From contig NVUW01000002.1 of assembly GCA_002733205.1 (NCBI GenBank), positions 372,001 to 436,000 of the forward strand: a stretch of DNA of 64,000 nt, given 5' to 3'. Made by a program: the position numbers and the translations under genes. The notes below the pieces were generated by a model. It saw nothing but the letters and a program-made list of their open reading frames with translations, had not been told where the DNA came from and ran no database searches. Positions 19,773 through 29,155 of this stretch are shown piece after piece. Position 1 is the stretch's first letter. Each line of letters opens with the position of its first letter. Origin of the DNA: Thalassobium sp. (GTDB taxonomy: Bacteria > Pseudomonadota > Gammaproteobacteria > Pseudomonadales > Oceanobacteraceae).

Positions 19773-22235
19773 TCAGTGATGGGCCAGAGCGCTATTGTGC
19801 CGTACAAACTCAAGAAACTCATCTTCTGCCAATGGCCGGCTGAACAGATAGCCCTGAAATTCGCAGCAACCATGGTTTTGCAGATAGTCCCGCTGGGCCT
19901 GGTGTTCGACGCCTTCGGCGATAATGTCCATACCCAGGTTTTGCCCCATCTGAATGATGGAATCGACAATCCGGGCCGGCCGTGTGTTGTCTTCAATATC
20001 CATCACAAAGGAGCGGTCGATTTTCAGTTTGTGCAGCGGCAGGTGCTGCAGGTAGCTGAGCGAGGAGTAGCCGGTGCCGAAATCGTCCAGGGCAAAGGTG
20101 AATCCCATGCTGCTCAGGCGCTGCATTTTGCTGCGGATGGTGTCTTTGTTTCCGAGGAAAATGCTTTCAGTAATTTCCAGTTCGAGCTGCGCAGAACATA
20201 AGTCATTGCCGCTGACCTGGTCGGTGACATAGCGTTCGAAGTTTTCGTCCATAAACTGTGCCGGACTGATGTTCACGGCCAGACGGCGGAAGCTTTCAGG
20301 GAGCACATTCTGCTGACGCCAGCGTTTCAGCACGCGGCAGCTTTCACTCAGAATCCATTGCCCCAGGGGCAGAATCAGTCGGGTTTCCTCCGCCGCCCGG
20401 ATAAACACTTCGGGGCTGACCGGCACGCCGCGGTTGGTCCAGCGGCACAGCACTTCGGCACCCGTGATCTCGGCCTGCTCATTTATCTGTGGCTGGAACA
20501 CCAGAGTAAATGCCTGTTGTTCGATCGCCTGATGCAGGTCGTTATACAGGTTGAGTTTGTCCTGGGTTTCCTGCTGCATATTCTGGGTGTAAATGCTGAT
20601 GCCGCTGCGCCCCTGCGCCTTGGCGTGGTACATCGCGGTATCGGACTGGCGGACGAGGTCGGTCGCTTCATCCTGATGTGCGGGAAACACGGCAATGCCG
20701 ATGCTGGCCGACAGGTGGAAGCAATGGATGTCGATATTGAAGGGTTCGCGGATGGCGGCCAGCAGTCGTTCAGCGCAGTCGCTGCCATATTGTGCGGCGG
20801 CTTCCGGGGTGTCACCCAGCTCGTCAAATAACACCAGAAACTCATCGCCACCGAGGCGTGCGGTGAGGTCTTCATCGCGTACCAGTTGATTCAGGCGCTC
20901 GCCCATTTTCACCAGCAATTTGTCGCCCACCGGGTGGCCGAGAGAATCGTTGATATTCTTAAAGTGGTCCAGATCGATAAAGAGCACTGCGCCGAATTTT
21001 CCTACGCGGCGGGCGTGCGCCATTTTTTTCTCGATGTGCAGCAGCGCAAACCGACGGTTGGCAAGCCGGGTCAGCGAATCAAAGTTGGCCTGATATTCAA
21101 TTTGCTGTTGCTTGCGTTTGACTTCGGATATATCGCGGATCAGCCATAGCAGACCATTTACCTGGGGTTGCCCAGTCTGGCTTTTATCGAGCAGAGGCGT
21201 CATGCGTGATTCGATATAAAAATCTTCATGCCGGAACTCAGTAATTTCCATATCCAGTGACAGCAGGGCCTGATCCCGGCTTTCTGTCATCCGTCCGGCA
21301 GCGTGCGGTTGCAGCCAGCAGGTAAAAGGCTGGCCGGTCAGGTCTTTATGCAGTGCTGGCAGCGGACTGTCGAGACTGCCGTAACGCCCACGGATAATGC
21401 CGTCGTTATCGAGCAGAAAGGCCACATCCGGGAAGGCGCGGGTAAAGGCCTGGTCGCGCATATGCTGTTCGCGAATCTGTTGCATTGAATGCTGTAGGTG
21501 TTGGCTCAGGTTATTAAATGCCCTTTCCAGATGAGCGAACTCGGAAGACGTACCGGAGTGAATGGTTTGCCCCAGTTTTCCGGCCTGCAGCGTCAGGGTG
21601 AACTTCACCAGGCGATACAGCGGGCGCAGAACCTGACGTTGTAAAATGCGTTGCAGGCCGAGGGTGTAAAGCACCAGCAGCAGAACCAGCAGGGCAATGC
21701 GCAGACCGGTACTTTGCAACATCTGCTGGTACTGACTGCGGGCATCATAATGAGCAAACAGCCAGCCTGACTGTTGGTCACGCAATCCCTGGGTGCGGTA
21801 CTGAATCGGCTGCAAGCTGTAAAATTCGCCGCCAGCCTGAAAATACTGTACCTGTCTTGTGTCCAGCGACAGATGCAGGGCGGTGAGATCAACCGTCAGC
21901 GGTTGGCCAATATCCGCACGGCGGGTAGAGAGCTTCACCTTACCATCGACCCATAGCAGCAGGTGGCGGACGTGTGGACGGGTTGCCATGCGGCTGAGTG
22001 TCTGATCGCTGAGGCTCCATTCCTCTTCGGCCAGTTGATGCTGCAACGTCAGGCGCAGGCCTCCCAGTTCAGCTTCCATTTTATTCGACCAGCTACTGCT
22101 GAACTGCTGGGTTGAGGCCTGATACAGGAAATAGCTGAGCAGCAGTGCAGCGACCCCCAGAGCGATGACAGACCAGCTGAGTAAAATCCGCTGCAGTGAG
22201 ATCAGTTTCTGGCGTGGCTTTTGTGCAGCGCTCAT
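19773..22235 (-). CDS. Membrane-bound GGDEF/EAL cyclic-di-GMP protein with PAS domain
   Basis: An 820-residue inner-membrane protein. Membrane helices at about 18-38 and 177-197 flank a ~140-residue periplasmic sensor. HAMP-like (about 198-255) and PAS (about 262-378) segments follow, then a diguanylate cyclase domain with intact GGDEF at 462-466 and a phosphodiesterase domain (about 570-815). In the latter the EAL triplet reads EVL but the catalytic Glu and the DDFGTGYSS, LKIDRSF and AEGVEH motifs are kept. It overlaps the upstream lipoprotein gene by 4 bp (ATGA), so the two are translationally coupled. Confidence 0.93.
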   Translation of the reverse strand: MSAAQKPRQKLISLQRILLSWSVIALGVAALLLSYFLYQASTQQFSSSWSNKMEAELGGLRLTLQHQLAEEEWSLSDQTLSRMATRPHVRHLLLWVDGKVKLSTRRADIGQPLTVDLTALHLSLDTRQVQYFQAGGEFYSLQPIQYRTQGLRDQQSGWLFAHYDARSQYQQMLQSTGLRIALLVLLLVLYTLGLQRILQRQVLRPLYRLVKFTLTLQAGKLGQTIHSGTSSEFAHLERAFNNLSQHLQHSMQQIREQHMRDQAFTRAFPDVAFLLDNDGIIRGRYGSLDSPLPALHKDLTGQPFTCWLQPHAAGRMTESRDQALLSLDMEITEFRHEDFYIESRMTPLLDKSQTGQPQVNGLLWLIRDISEVKRKQQQIEYQANFDSLTRLANRRFALLHIEKKMAHARRVGKFGAVLFIDLDHFKNINDSLGHPVGDKLLVKMGERLNQLVRDEDLTARLGGDEFLVLFDELGDTPEAAAQYGSDCAERLLAAIREPFNIDIHCFHLSASIGIAVFPAHQDEATDLVRQSDTAMYHAKAQGRSGISIYTQNMQQETQDKLNLYNDLHQAIEQQAFTLVFQPQINEQAEITGAEVLCRWTNRGVPVSPEVFIRAAEETRLILPLGQWILSESCRVLKRWRQQNVLPESFRRLAVNISPAQFMDENFERYVTDQVSGNDLCSAQLELEITESIFLGNKDTIRSKMQRLSSMGFTFALDDFGTGYSSLSYLQHLPLHKLKIDRSFVMDIEDNTRPARIVDSIIQMGQNLGMDIIAEGVEHQAQRDYLQNHGCCEFQGYLFSRPLAEDEFLEFVRHNSALAHH

Positions 22236-23185
22236 GACGATTCCGGTAGAAAACGTGGCGTGGTGAAGTGTTTAAGTGCCGGAGGAGTCATCATCAGTTT
22301 CTGCTTTACCATGATCAGGGCCAGATGATCGGAATGGCGGCTTAAGGGGGACGGATCACCACTCAGCAAACGCCTGTTTTCTGCAATATCTGCCAGTTCG
22401 ATGCCGTCAAACATCTTACCGACATCGTCTTCTGGCAGGCGCATACGCTGGTTCATGATGGCAAGGGCGGCTGCAGGTGTGGTGCGCAGCATGCGCCTGG
22501 CCTGAAAGTAGCCTTGAATGAGTTCCTGAATAGGCCGCTGCTGTTGAGTGATTACCTCGCGCCGAATGGCCAGAACATCGACGATCTGGCCTTTGATGGC
22601 ACTGCTGTCGAACAGTACATGCGCACCCGCATGGGCCAGCTCGCTGCTGAAGGGCTCGAACGTAATCATGGCATCAATGCTGCCGGCCTTATAAGCATTA
22701 AGGTGGTCGCTCAGGCCGATATGACGGATGTGTAAGGCATCGTCCTGTAACTCGGCAAACTCCATCGCATTTTTGAGCATCAGTGCGCCGACGGCGGTGG
22801 TTTCCAGCGCAATGGTTTTACCGCGCAGGTCCCCCAGAGTTTTGATATCCGGGTGCGCCATAATGACATCGGCACCGGCAGAGAAACTGAACACAAGCAC
22901 GACCACCAGATCCTGGCCTTCCTGCACCAGCGATAACACTTCATCCAGACTCAGGGCGCCGCCTTCAAGATGACCCATGCGCAATGCATCCATAACATCT
23001 GATGCCGAGGGCAGCTCAACCAGCTTGATGTGATGATCGTACAGCCCTTGCTCGCGGGCCAGATAAAGGGGTTCATAACCGGGCCAGACATTGGTGCCAA
23101 TTCGCAGCGCCGGACCCGGAGAGTCGCAGCCGCTTATGACCGCTAATGAAAGGCAGAGCAGCAACCTTGTAATCCAACCCTGCAC
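22232..23185 (-). CDS. NMT1/NrtA-like substrate-binding lipoprotein
   Basis: A 317-residue protein with lipobox Cys20 (LAVISGCDS) and an ABC-type solute-binding fold (LRIGTNVWPGYEPLYLAREQGLY, GKTIALETTAVGALML). This pattern is found in nitrate/taurine/thiamine-precursor binding proteins. No ABC permease or ATPase gene is nearby. Instead it is translationally coupled to a GGDEF/EAL protein, so it probably acts as a ligand-sensing partner of that enzyme's periplasmic domain. Confidence 0.82.
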   Translation of the reverse strand: MQGWITRLLLCLSLAVISGCDSPGPALRIGTNVWPGYEPLYLAREQGLYDHHIKLVELPSASDVMDALRMGHLEGGALSLDEVLSLVQEGQDLVVVLVFSFSAGADVIMAHPDIKTLGDLRGKTIALETTAVGALMLKNAMEFAELQDDALHIRHIGLSDHLNAYKAGSIDAMITFEPFSSELAHAGAHVLFDSSAIKGQIVDVLAIRREVITQQQRPIQELIQGYFQARRMLRTTPAAALAIMNQRMRLPEDDVGKMFDGIELADIAENRRLLSGDPSPLSRHSDHLALIMVKQKLMMTPPALKHFTTPRFLPESS

Positions 23186-23347
23186 AGAAACTCCGGATAT
23201 CCGCTAAATCTTTGTTAAGCCTAGCAGTTTACGTGTTTTCTGCTGATCGATACGGGGCTTCACCACGGTGAGGTTCCGACCATGGGCTAATAGCCGGGAG
23301 CAGGAGAATATGATCCTCTGAAGGTTCAGCTGAAACAGGTGCAGGTC

Positions 23348-23626
23348 ATGTCAAACAATAACAACAAGCGCAGCAAAGTAACCGACAGTGCAGAGGTCGT
23401 GTCGACGGCCAATGACGCCGGCTCACGTTTTGAAAAAGTGTTCTACCGCTATCTGGCCTGGTTTCCGATTCTGGTGCTGCCGATGATGGTGTGGGAAATG
23501 ATGGGCTCGGGACAGTATGCCGTTGGCAGTATTGTTGCGCTGATCCACGCCGTGCTGGTCTTCCGCTTTGTGCAGGTCATCAATCTGCCGGGAATCTTTA
23601 AGCGTCGCCGCACCACGGATGCCTGA
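23348..23626 (+). CDS. Small two-helix membrane protein of unknown function
   Basis: A 92-residue protein with a basic, polar N-terminus, two hydrophobic segments (about YLAWFPILVLPMMVW and VGSIVALIHAVLVFRFVQV) and a basic tail IFKRRRTTDA. No family was recognised. ATG 23348 is preferred to GTG 23339 because the AGGTGCAGG purine stretch lies between them. The stop codon runs directly into 17-bp tandem repeats. Confidence 0.6.
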   Translation: MSNNNNKRSKVTDSAEVVSTANDAGSRFEKVFYRYLAWFPILVLPMMVWEMMGSGQYAVGSIVALIHAVLVFRFVQVINLPGIFKRRRTTDA

Positions 23627-23675
23627 AAAACAGAGACGCCAGAAAAACAGATACGTCAGAAAAACAGAGACGCCA
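23625..23675 (+). repeat. Three tandem 17-bp repeats
   Basis: GAAAAACAGAGACGCCA occurs at 23625-23641 and 23659-23675, with a two-base variant at 23642-23658. The array begins at the second base of the preceding gene's stop codon. Confidence 0.9.
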
Positions 23676-23685
23676 GAAACAAAAC

Positions 23686-23724
23686 AGGCAGAAAGAACGA
23701 CTGCTCTTTCTGCCTGATGTTTTT
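23686..23724. terminator. Bidirectional Rho-independent terminator
   Basis: AGGCAGAAAGA pairs perfectly with TCTTTCTGCCT across an 8-base loop, followed by GATGTTTTT on the plus strand. On the minus strand the A-rich sequence before it gives a weak T tract, so it can also serve the convergent yceI operon. Confidence 0.75.
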
Positions 23725-23749
23725 CTGCCTGTTGTCGTGTGCTCAGTAA

Positions 23750-24325
23750 TTACTGGCGCACGCCTTCGATAAACAGACCAATTTCAACGGTCGTGGAGGC
23801 TGGCCCCAGGTTGTAATCGATGCCGTAGTCAGACAGTTTCAATGTGGTTTTGCCTTCAAAACCGGCACGATAGCCGCCCCACGGGTCTTTGCCCTCACCA
23901 ATCATGGTCACCGGGAAGCTGATGGCTTTGGTAACGCCATGCAGGGTGAAATCGCCACTCAGAATGCCTTCGCCGGCGCCGGTGGATTTAAAGCCGGTGC
24001 TTTTGAATGTGGACTGTGGAAATTTGCTGACATTCAAAAAATCAGAACCTTTCAGGTGCTTGTCACGCTCGGCATGATTGGAATCCAGACTGGCGGTTTC
24101 AATCGTTACTTCAATGGCCGATTTTTCCGGCGCTTTGGCATCGTATTCGAACTGGCCATCAAAGGTATTGAAGCGACCCAGCAGCCAGCTGTAACCCAGA
24201 TGCTGGATTTTGAACTGGATAAAAGCATGGGCGCCCTGAGTATCAATTTGATACGTCGCTGCCTGAGACAGTGACGGCATCAGCAACGCGGCACTCAGGC
24301 CGGCGGCAAGCATCAGTTTTTTCAT
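23750..24325 (-). CDS. YceI-family periplasmic lipocalin-like protein
   Basis: A 191-residue protein. The start at 24325 has an AAGGAG ribosome-binding site and opens a Sec signal peptide ending at SQAATYQ. The body has the YceI hallmarks GAHAFIQFKIQHLGYSWLLGRF, DSNHAERDKHLKGSDFLNV and FTLHGVTKAISF. Family members bind isoprenoid quinones or similar lipids. It lies 82 bp downstream of a cytochrome b561 gene, the same pairing as E. coli yceJ-yceI, suggesting joint function in electron transfer. Confidence 0.93.
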   Translation of the reverse strand: MKKLMLAAGLSAALLMPSLSQAATYQIDTQGAHAFIQFKIQHLGYSWLLGRFNTFDGQFEYDAKAPEKSAIEVTIETASLDSNHAERDKHLKGSDFLNVSKFPQSTFKSTGFKSTGAGEGILSGDFTLHGVTKAISFPVTMIGEGKDPWGGYRAGFEGKTTLKLSDYGIDYNLGPASTTVEIGLFIEGVRQ

Positions 24326-24407
24326 CGTTTGCTCCTTGGTGTTTAACGTGTTGTTTAAAACGGTTATGTCATCGGTCAGATTGTCATTGCGGTGCGGTTT
24401 ATCGCAC

Positions 24408-24962
24408 TTAAGCACCGGGCTTTAACATGCGTACCAGCGTTTTATCTTTATCCAGCCAATGATGTTTGATGGCGGCCACAGCATGCAGCGCGACCGTCGC
24501 CATCAGCGTCCAGGCCAGCCCCCAGTGAATGACACCGGCGACGTCTTCCTGATTGGCGAGGGTCAGCGTAGCGGGCAGTTCAAACCAGCCGAACACTTCA
24601 ATGGCGCGGCCATCGGCGGTAGAAATCAGATAACCACTGATAAACAGCGCCAGCATCAGCAGGTACAGCAGGCCATGGGCGAGGTGGGCGGCTTTGCGTT
24701 CCCAGGCTTTGTTGCCCAATGCCTGCGGCTGAGGATTAACAAACTTCCACAGCACCCGCAGCAACCATGCGCATGCCAGCATAATGCCTGCGCTTTTGTG
24801 CAGATCCAGTGAACCGCGATACCAGGCGTCGTAGTAGGTGAGTTCCACCATATACAGGCCCAGCCCGAACAGACCAAAGACGGCCAGAGCCATCAGCCAG
24901 TGAAAGACAATGCTGATCCAGCCGTAAGAAGAGGGGGTGTTGCGTAGTGCAGAGCGTGACAT
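24408..24962 (-). CDS. Cytochrome b561 family protein
   Basis: A 184-residue four-helix membrane protein with heme-ligand histidines in SIVFHWLMA, LDLHKSAG, HLAHGLLY and VALHAVAAIKHH. The start at 24962 fits family length; upstream in-frame sequence is discarded because it overlaps the LysR operator. Members pass electrons from quinol to periplasmic acceptors. It forms an operon with yceI and is divergent from a LysR gene. Confidence 0.9.
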   Translation of the reverse strand: MSRSALRNTPSSYGWISIVFHWLMALAVFGLFGLGLYMVELTYYDAWYRGSLDLHKSAGIMLACAWLLRVLWKFVNPQPQALGNKAWERKAAHLAHGLLYLLMLALFISGYLISTADGRAIEVFGWFELPATLTLANQEDVAGVIHWGLAWTLMATVALHAVAAIKHHWLDKDKTLVRMLKPGA

Positions 24963-25045
24963 CTGTAGTCCCTGAGAATCGATCTCGATAAGACTCCACC
25001 ATAGCGGCTTTAGTTCAGCAAAAAAACACGCATAATCAGACAACT

Positions 25046-25065
25046 GTTGTGCAAATATGCACAAC
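25046..25065. promoter_or_regulatory. Perfect palindrome, likely LysR operator for the b561-yceI operon
   Basis: GTTGTGCA and TGCACAAC form perfect 8-bp arms around AATA. It lies between the divergent cytochrome b561 (start 24962) and lysR (start 25100) genes and contains a T-N11-A core. Confidence 0.65.
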
Positions 25066-25099
25066 TCAAATGTCGCCATTCACAATGTGCAGAGAACCG

Positions 25100-25999
25100 A
25101 TGATGGAAACCAGTTGGGACGATATCCGTATTGCGTATCAGGTCGCCGAATCCGGCAGTCTCAGTCGCGCCGGAGAGCGTCTGGGGATGAATCACAGCAC
25201 CGTGCTGCGCCACATTAACCGGCTGGAACAACAGCTCGGGCATAAGCTCTTTATCCGCCATCAGCGTGGCTACCGTCTGACCGATGCGGGGCAGTTGCTG
25301 CTGGAGAAAATGCATCCGATTGTGGCCGACATGCGCCGTCTGCAGGGCACCTTATCAACGCTCGACGCTTCGCCGTCCGGCACGTTGCGCATCTCGACAG
25401 TATCCGATTTTTCGCCGTTTTTTACGCCGCTGCTGCATGCGTTCCGCCAGGAGTTTCCACAGATCCGGGTACAGATTGTCGCCACCGACGACGTACTGTC
25501 GCTGGCGCGTGGAGACGTGCATGTCGCCATCCGTATGGGATCGGAGCCACGCGAACCGGATCTGATTGCGCGGCCACTGCTGCCGGTGCAGATGCACTAC
25601 TGCGCCTCGGGAAATTATATTGAGCGTCATGGTCTGCCGCGCTCGATGGCTGATATTAATCGCCATTGGTGGGCCTTGCCGACCGGAGAAAAACAACGGA
25701 TTTCCGGTATCCGGCAACTGCTGGAGAAGCTTGATCCGGACCAGATCGCCTTTCAGAGCAACAGTTTTAACGACATCTTATCGGCGGTAAAAGAAGGCAT
25801 GGGTATCGGCCCGGTTGGTGGTTTGCAGCGCCTGGCGGACACCATGTCGGGGCTGAAGCAGGTGGAGTTCGGACTCAGTGCTGAGCCGTCATTGATGTGG
25901 TTTGTGTATCACAAAGATATGCGTCGCAGTGCGCGGGTGCAGGCGTTACAGGAATTTATTCTGCAGCGCCTGCCGGAGATGCAGCACCGGCTGGCCTGA
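25100..25999 (+). CDS. LysR-family transcriptional regulator of the b561-yceI operon
   Basis: A 299-residue regulator with N-terminal winged helix (WDDIRIAYQVAESGSLSRAGERLGMNHSTVLRHINRLEQQLGHKLF) of the short-form LysR subgroup and an effector domain. Starts further upstream would fall inside the palindromic operator at 25046-25065, so ATG 25100 (or 25103) was chosen. By position it should control the divergent cytochrome b561 operon and itself. Confidence 0.85.
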   Translation: MMETSWDDIRIAYQVAESGSLSRAGERLGMNHSTVLRHINRLEQQLGHKLFIRHQRGYRLTDAGQLLLEKMHPIVADMRRLQGTLSTLDASPSGTLRISTVSDFSPFFTPLLHAFRQEFPQIRVQIVATDDVLSLARGDVHVAIRMGSEPREPDLIARPLLPVQMHYCASGNYIERHGLPRSMADINRHWWALPTGEKQRISGIRQLLEKLDPDQIAFQSNSFNDILSAVKEGMGIGPVGGLQRLADTMSGLKQVEFGLSAEPSLMWFVYHKDMRRSARVQALQEFILQRLPEMQHRLA

Positions 26000-26019
26000 G
26001 GCAAGCCGGTATCAGGTTG

Positions 26020-26661
26020 TCAGAGCAATGTACTGGTCAGGCCCATCTCATTGGACATGGATGGCCACTGACGCCAGATATGCACCAGGTTGCTGGCTTC
26101 CTGACGGTTCATGAACGCTTTGAATTCAGGACTCTGATAGGCCATTTGCGGGCCGAACAGACGTTTCACCGCGACATCGACCAGCTGGTCCAGATCATTG
26201 GCGAACGGTTCGCCGATCAGGGTGTGAATAATCACATTCGACAACGTCATATCCATCGGGGTCAGCGGTTGGCCAACTCGGTGTATGTAGGTTTCGTTCA
26301 CTTCTTCCAGCAGGCGGTGCGCCAGGTAGGCTTTATCCATCAGCGCGGCGAGCCCCACTTCATGGCTCAGTGCCGCAGGTGGCGTAATGAAAAATTCGGT
26401 CGCCATCTGGATAACCGGCTGCACGTAGTGGCTCAAGCCTGCTTCCAGTGCGGCTGCCTGTAAATCGAGCAGCATCTGTGGCACGTCTTCGATGTAGCGG
26501 ACGACAAATTCCAGCAGTTTTTCCGCGGCCTCACCTTCTGGCAGGTCAACGATCCGGGCAACCTGATCGGCGCGGGAGCTGAGAGCGTTCTGCAATTGCA
26601 GAGTGATGGCTTCATCGTTGAGGGCGTTGCGGATTTGCTGGTGGATAACTTCCATGGTCAT
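26020..26661 (-). CDS. Conserved-looking cytoplasmic protein of unknown function
   Basis: A 213-residue, mostly helical, acidic protein without signal peptide or membrane segment. Recognisable features are LPEGEAAEKLLEFVVRYIEDVPQML and an HEVGLAALMDKAYLAHRLLEEVNETY helix. I do not recognise the family. It ends 20 bp from the convergent lysR stop and stands alone. Codon use looks like that of the neighbouring backbone genes, which supports a real gene. Confidence 0.6.
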   Translation of the reverse strand: MTMEVIHQQIRNALNDEAITLQLQNALSSRADQVARIVDLPEGEAAEKLLEFVVRYIEDVPQMLLDLQAAALEAGLSHYVQPVIQMATEFFITPPAALSHEVGLAALMDKAYLAHRLLEEVNETYIHRVGQPLTPMDMTLSNVIIHTLIGEPFANDLDQLVDVAVKRLFGPQMAYQSPEFKAFMNRQEASNLVHIWRQWPSMSNEMGLTSTLL

Positions 26662-26871
26662 GCGTTTGCCTCGTTTCCAATCTGCCGTGATTGACGTGTG
26701 GTAAAGCTATAAGTTCAGATTTACTCACGCAATGGAAAATCACGGCACAACTTAGACGGAATTGATCTAAAAATTAATTAGTTAAAAAATCTTTATAAAT
26801 CAATGGTTTGCGAATCTAGTTTCTGTCGACATTGGAAAGTATAGTAAAGTTTGACGCGGCAACCAGTCGAT

Positions 26872-27981
26872 TTACATAAAATTTTGTGGACGACGCCACA
26901 GTGCCAAAAAAGTGTTAAGAGCAAACAAAGCCCGGGCCAGAAGGAAGGCGTAGAACGCCCACCAAAGACCATCGTTCCCGCACTCTCTGGTCAGCCACCA
27001 GACCGGTAAAAATACCAGCAAAGCGGCCGCCAGCATGGCATTTCGCATCGCACTGCTGGCCTGCGCTCCAATAAACACACCATCCAGCCAGTAACTGGCA
27101 ACACCGACCAATGGTAACCAGAACAGGTAATGCTGATAGCGCTGCAGTTGTGGCAAAAGCTCCGGCTGATTGGTCATCAGGCTCAGCAGATAGGGGCCGG
27201 CCAGCCACAATAACAGCGTCAGCAGGCTGGCCAGCAGCAACATATTCAGCGCGGTTAATAGCAGTGTGCGGCGCAGCTGTGAGGTATTGGCCCGGCCCAG
27301 ACTGTGTCCGGTCAGACTTTCGGCGGCATGGGCAAAACCATCCAGCGCATTGGATATCAACAGCAGCGCGGTAATCAGCAGGGCATTCGTGGCCAGTGTC
27401 AGTTCCCCCATGCGCGCGCCCTGAGCGGTAAAGAAGGCAAACACCAGCAGCAGGCACAGCGTGCGCACAAATAAGTGTCGGTTGATGCGTAACAGCGGGC
27501 GCAGTGTTACCAGCGGCGGACGAGTCCCCAATGACTGCAGCCCATGGCGACGGGCAAAATACAGCGCCGCAGCAAGGCCGCTGTAATCAGCCAGTACGCT
27601 GCCCAGTGCCACCCCATCGCTGGTCATGCCGACGTGAAACACCAGCAGATAATCCAGCAGCGCATTCAGACTGTTCACCAGCGTCAGAATCAGCAAGGGA
27701 ACATACGTTTTACCGAGGCCGATAAACCAGCCCGTGAGCGCATATTGCGCCAGTACCGCGGGTGCAGATAACAGACGGATGCTGAGATACTCCGCAGCGC
27801 CGCTTTGTACATCGGCGCTGCCGCCCATCACCGGCAGCAGCCACGGCAACGCGACAAAGGCGGCGGCCATCACCAGCAGGCAGATTGGCATCACCAGCCA
27901 CAGCGAATGCTGCAGGCTTTGAATAACCTGAAGCGGTTGTTGAGCACCGGCCGCACGGGCGGTCAGTGCGGTGGTGCCCAT
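26872..27981 (-). pseudogene. C-terminal part of a MATE (DinF-like) transporter, split by the 20.8-kb element
   Basis: 369 residues from MGTTALTARAAGAQ to the natural C-terminus of a MATE-family multidrug/toxin exporter. In DinF the equivalent sequence continues FLRMSTTGLTAQA, so residues before MGTT are missing here. They are found at 48783-49034, which ends in LLWSFGFLR followed by two foreign residues and a stop. Together the two parts give about 450 residues, the normal length. An internal ATG leaves an open frame, but a protein lacking the first two helices is unlikely to work. Confidence 0.88.
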
Positions 27982-27983
27982 GC

Positions 27984-28132
27984 AGGCACACTCAGGTTTG
28001 TTTTTTTGACAAATTAGCTATAAATGCCATAAACACGGCTTTCTAGGGCATTTGTCTAACGTGCTTCTTTGACACTGATAGAACTTCAGAATGTTGACAA
28101 AAAAGCCGTTCCAGGGAGAGCATTTGTCAAAT
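27984..28132. repeat. Left end of the element with clustered TTTGACA motifs
   Basis: Motif copies: TTTGACAAAT at 28005-28014, its inverse-type CATTTGTCTA at 28049-28058, TTTGACAC at 28068-28075, GTTGACAAA at 28093-28101 and the near-palindrome CATTTGTCAAAT at 28121-28132. GGGCATTTGTC near 28047 and GGGAGAGCATTTGTC near 28114 form a longer direct repeat. These are likely binding sites for the recombinases or the small accessory protein. Confidence 0.65.
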
Positions 28133-28144
28133 TTCTTAAGATCT

Positions 28145-29014
28145 CTAACGCTTGTAGAAGGTATTGATCAGAGCCCCTGACATAATGATCAAGCCTCCAA
28201 CTGCAGCCCAAAAACTGGGAATCTCAGTGAAGAATAGCCACCCTAGTATCACAGAAAAAATAACCTGAACGTAAGCATAAGCTGCAACTTTTCCAGCCTT
28301 CGCCATGGCCATTGCTTTCGTAAGCCCTATTTGGCCAACTTGAGTAAAAATACCAACCAACAATAGCAGCCCTAGCTGTTCGATATTGGGCGAGACAAAT
28401 ATGTCGGCTGACAGGAGGGCTGCGGAGGCAATTGGAAAGGCAACTAAAGGGAAGTAAAAGATGATGACGCTGGAGTCTTCCGTTTGACTCAGATGGCGCA
28501 CCATGACATAGGCTACTGCGCTACCTAAAGCGCCAACCAAGGCTGCAGTTATGCTGAGCATGGATGTACTGGCGAGCACTCCTTCATGAAAGTTGGGCTG
28601 CATCATCACGATGACGCCCGCGATACTCATACCAATGCAAATCATGGTTGAGAATTGGACGCTCTCTCTTAGAAACCACAAGGCGATTAGCGCCGTAAAC
28701 GCAGGATATGTGTACTGCAGCACAGTAGCTTGAGCTAGCGGTAAAGTGGAGACTGCGTAAAACACGCATATGAGCGCCAGGGCCCCGATGGAACCGCGTG
28801 CAACAAGCAACGGTTTATTGTTACCCCATACAGACAGTCGTTTACGTTTTATGTCTAGGTAGCTTAGGAGTATGGAAACGATCGCTCGGGCGGCAACAAT
28901 CTCTAGCACGGGAATGCCGCTATTTGCGGCCCCTTTAACGCACGCGGCCATTAGCGCAAAACCGAGCGCTGAAAGTAGCATATATTGAACACTGGATCTT
29001 GGACGGTCGAACAT
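28145..29014 (-). CDS. DMT-family (EamA) permease, element cargo
   Basis: A 289-residue protein with about ten membrane helices and two EamA repeats (MLLSALGFALMAACVKGAANSGIPVLEIVAARAI; VALGALGSAVAYVMVRHLSQTE-like second half). This is the drug/metabolite transporter superfamily, close to the RhaT/S-adenosylmethionine-like permeases. The substrate is not known. It is the leftmost gene of the element and has lower GC than the backbone. Confidence 0.82.
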   Translation of the reverse strand: MFDRPRSSVQYMLLSALGFALMAACVKGAANSGIPVLEIVAARAIVSILLSYLDIKRKRLSVWGNNKPLLVARGSIGALALICVFYAVSTLPLAQATVLQYTYPAFTALIALWFLRESVQFSTMICIGMSIAGVIVMMQPNFHEGVLASTSMLSITAALVGALGSAVAYVMVRHLSQTEDSSVIIFYFPLVAFPIASAALLSADIFVSPNIEQLGLLLLVGIFTQVGQIGLTKAMAMAKAGKVAAYAYVQVIFSVILGWLFFTEIPSFWAAVGGLIIMSGALINTFYKR

Positions 29015-29155
29015 GGATTCCTTGGGACTAAGGTTTGGTGTCGGTGAATGTTAAATGTCCCTCATGTGACTTGCTATTGGATTGGCCAGGCCGAAGGAGA
29101 GTCCATCAGCAATTTCACGTGCTCGGATGCTAAACAACCTCAGAGACCAAGCGCT

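Noticed and set aside
19773-22235. Loss of phosphodiesterase activity because EAL reads EVL
   Set aside because: The catalytic Glu is kept and the remaining motifs are intact; Val at the second position is tolerated.
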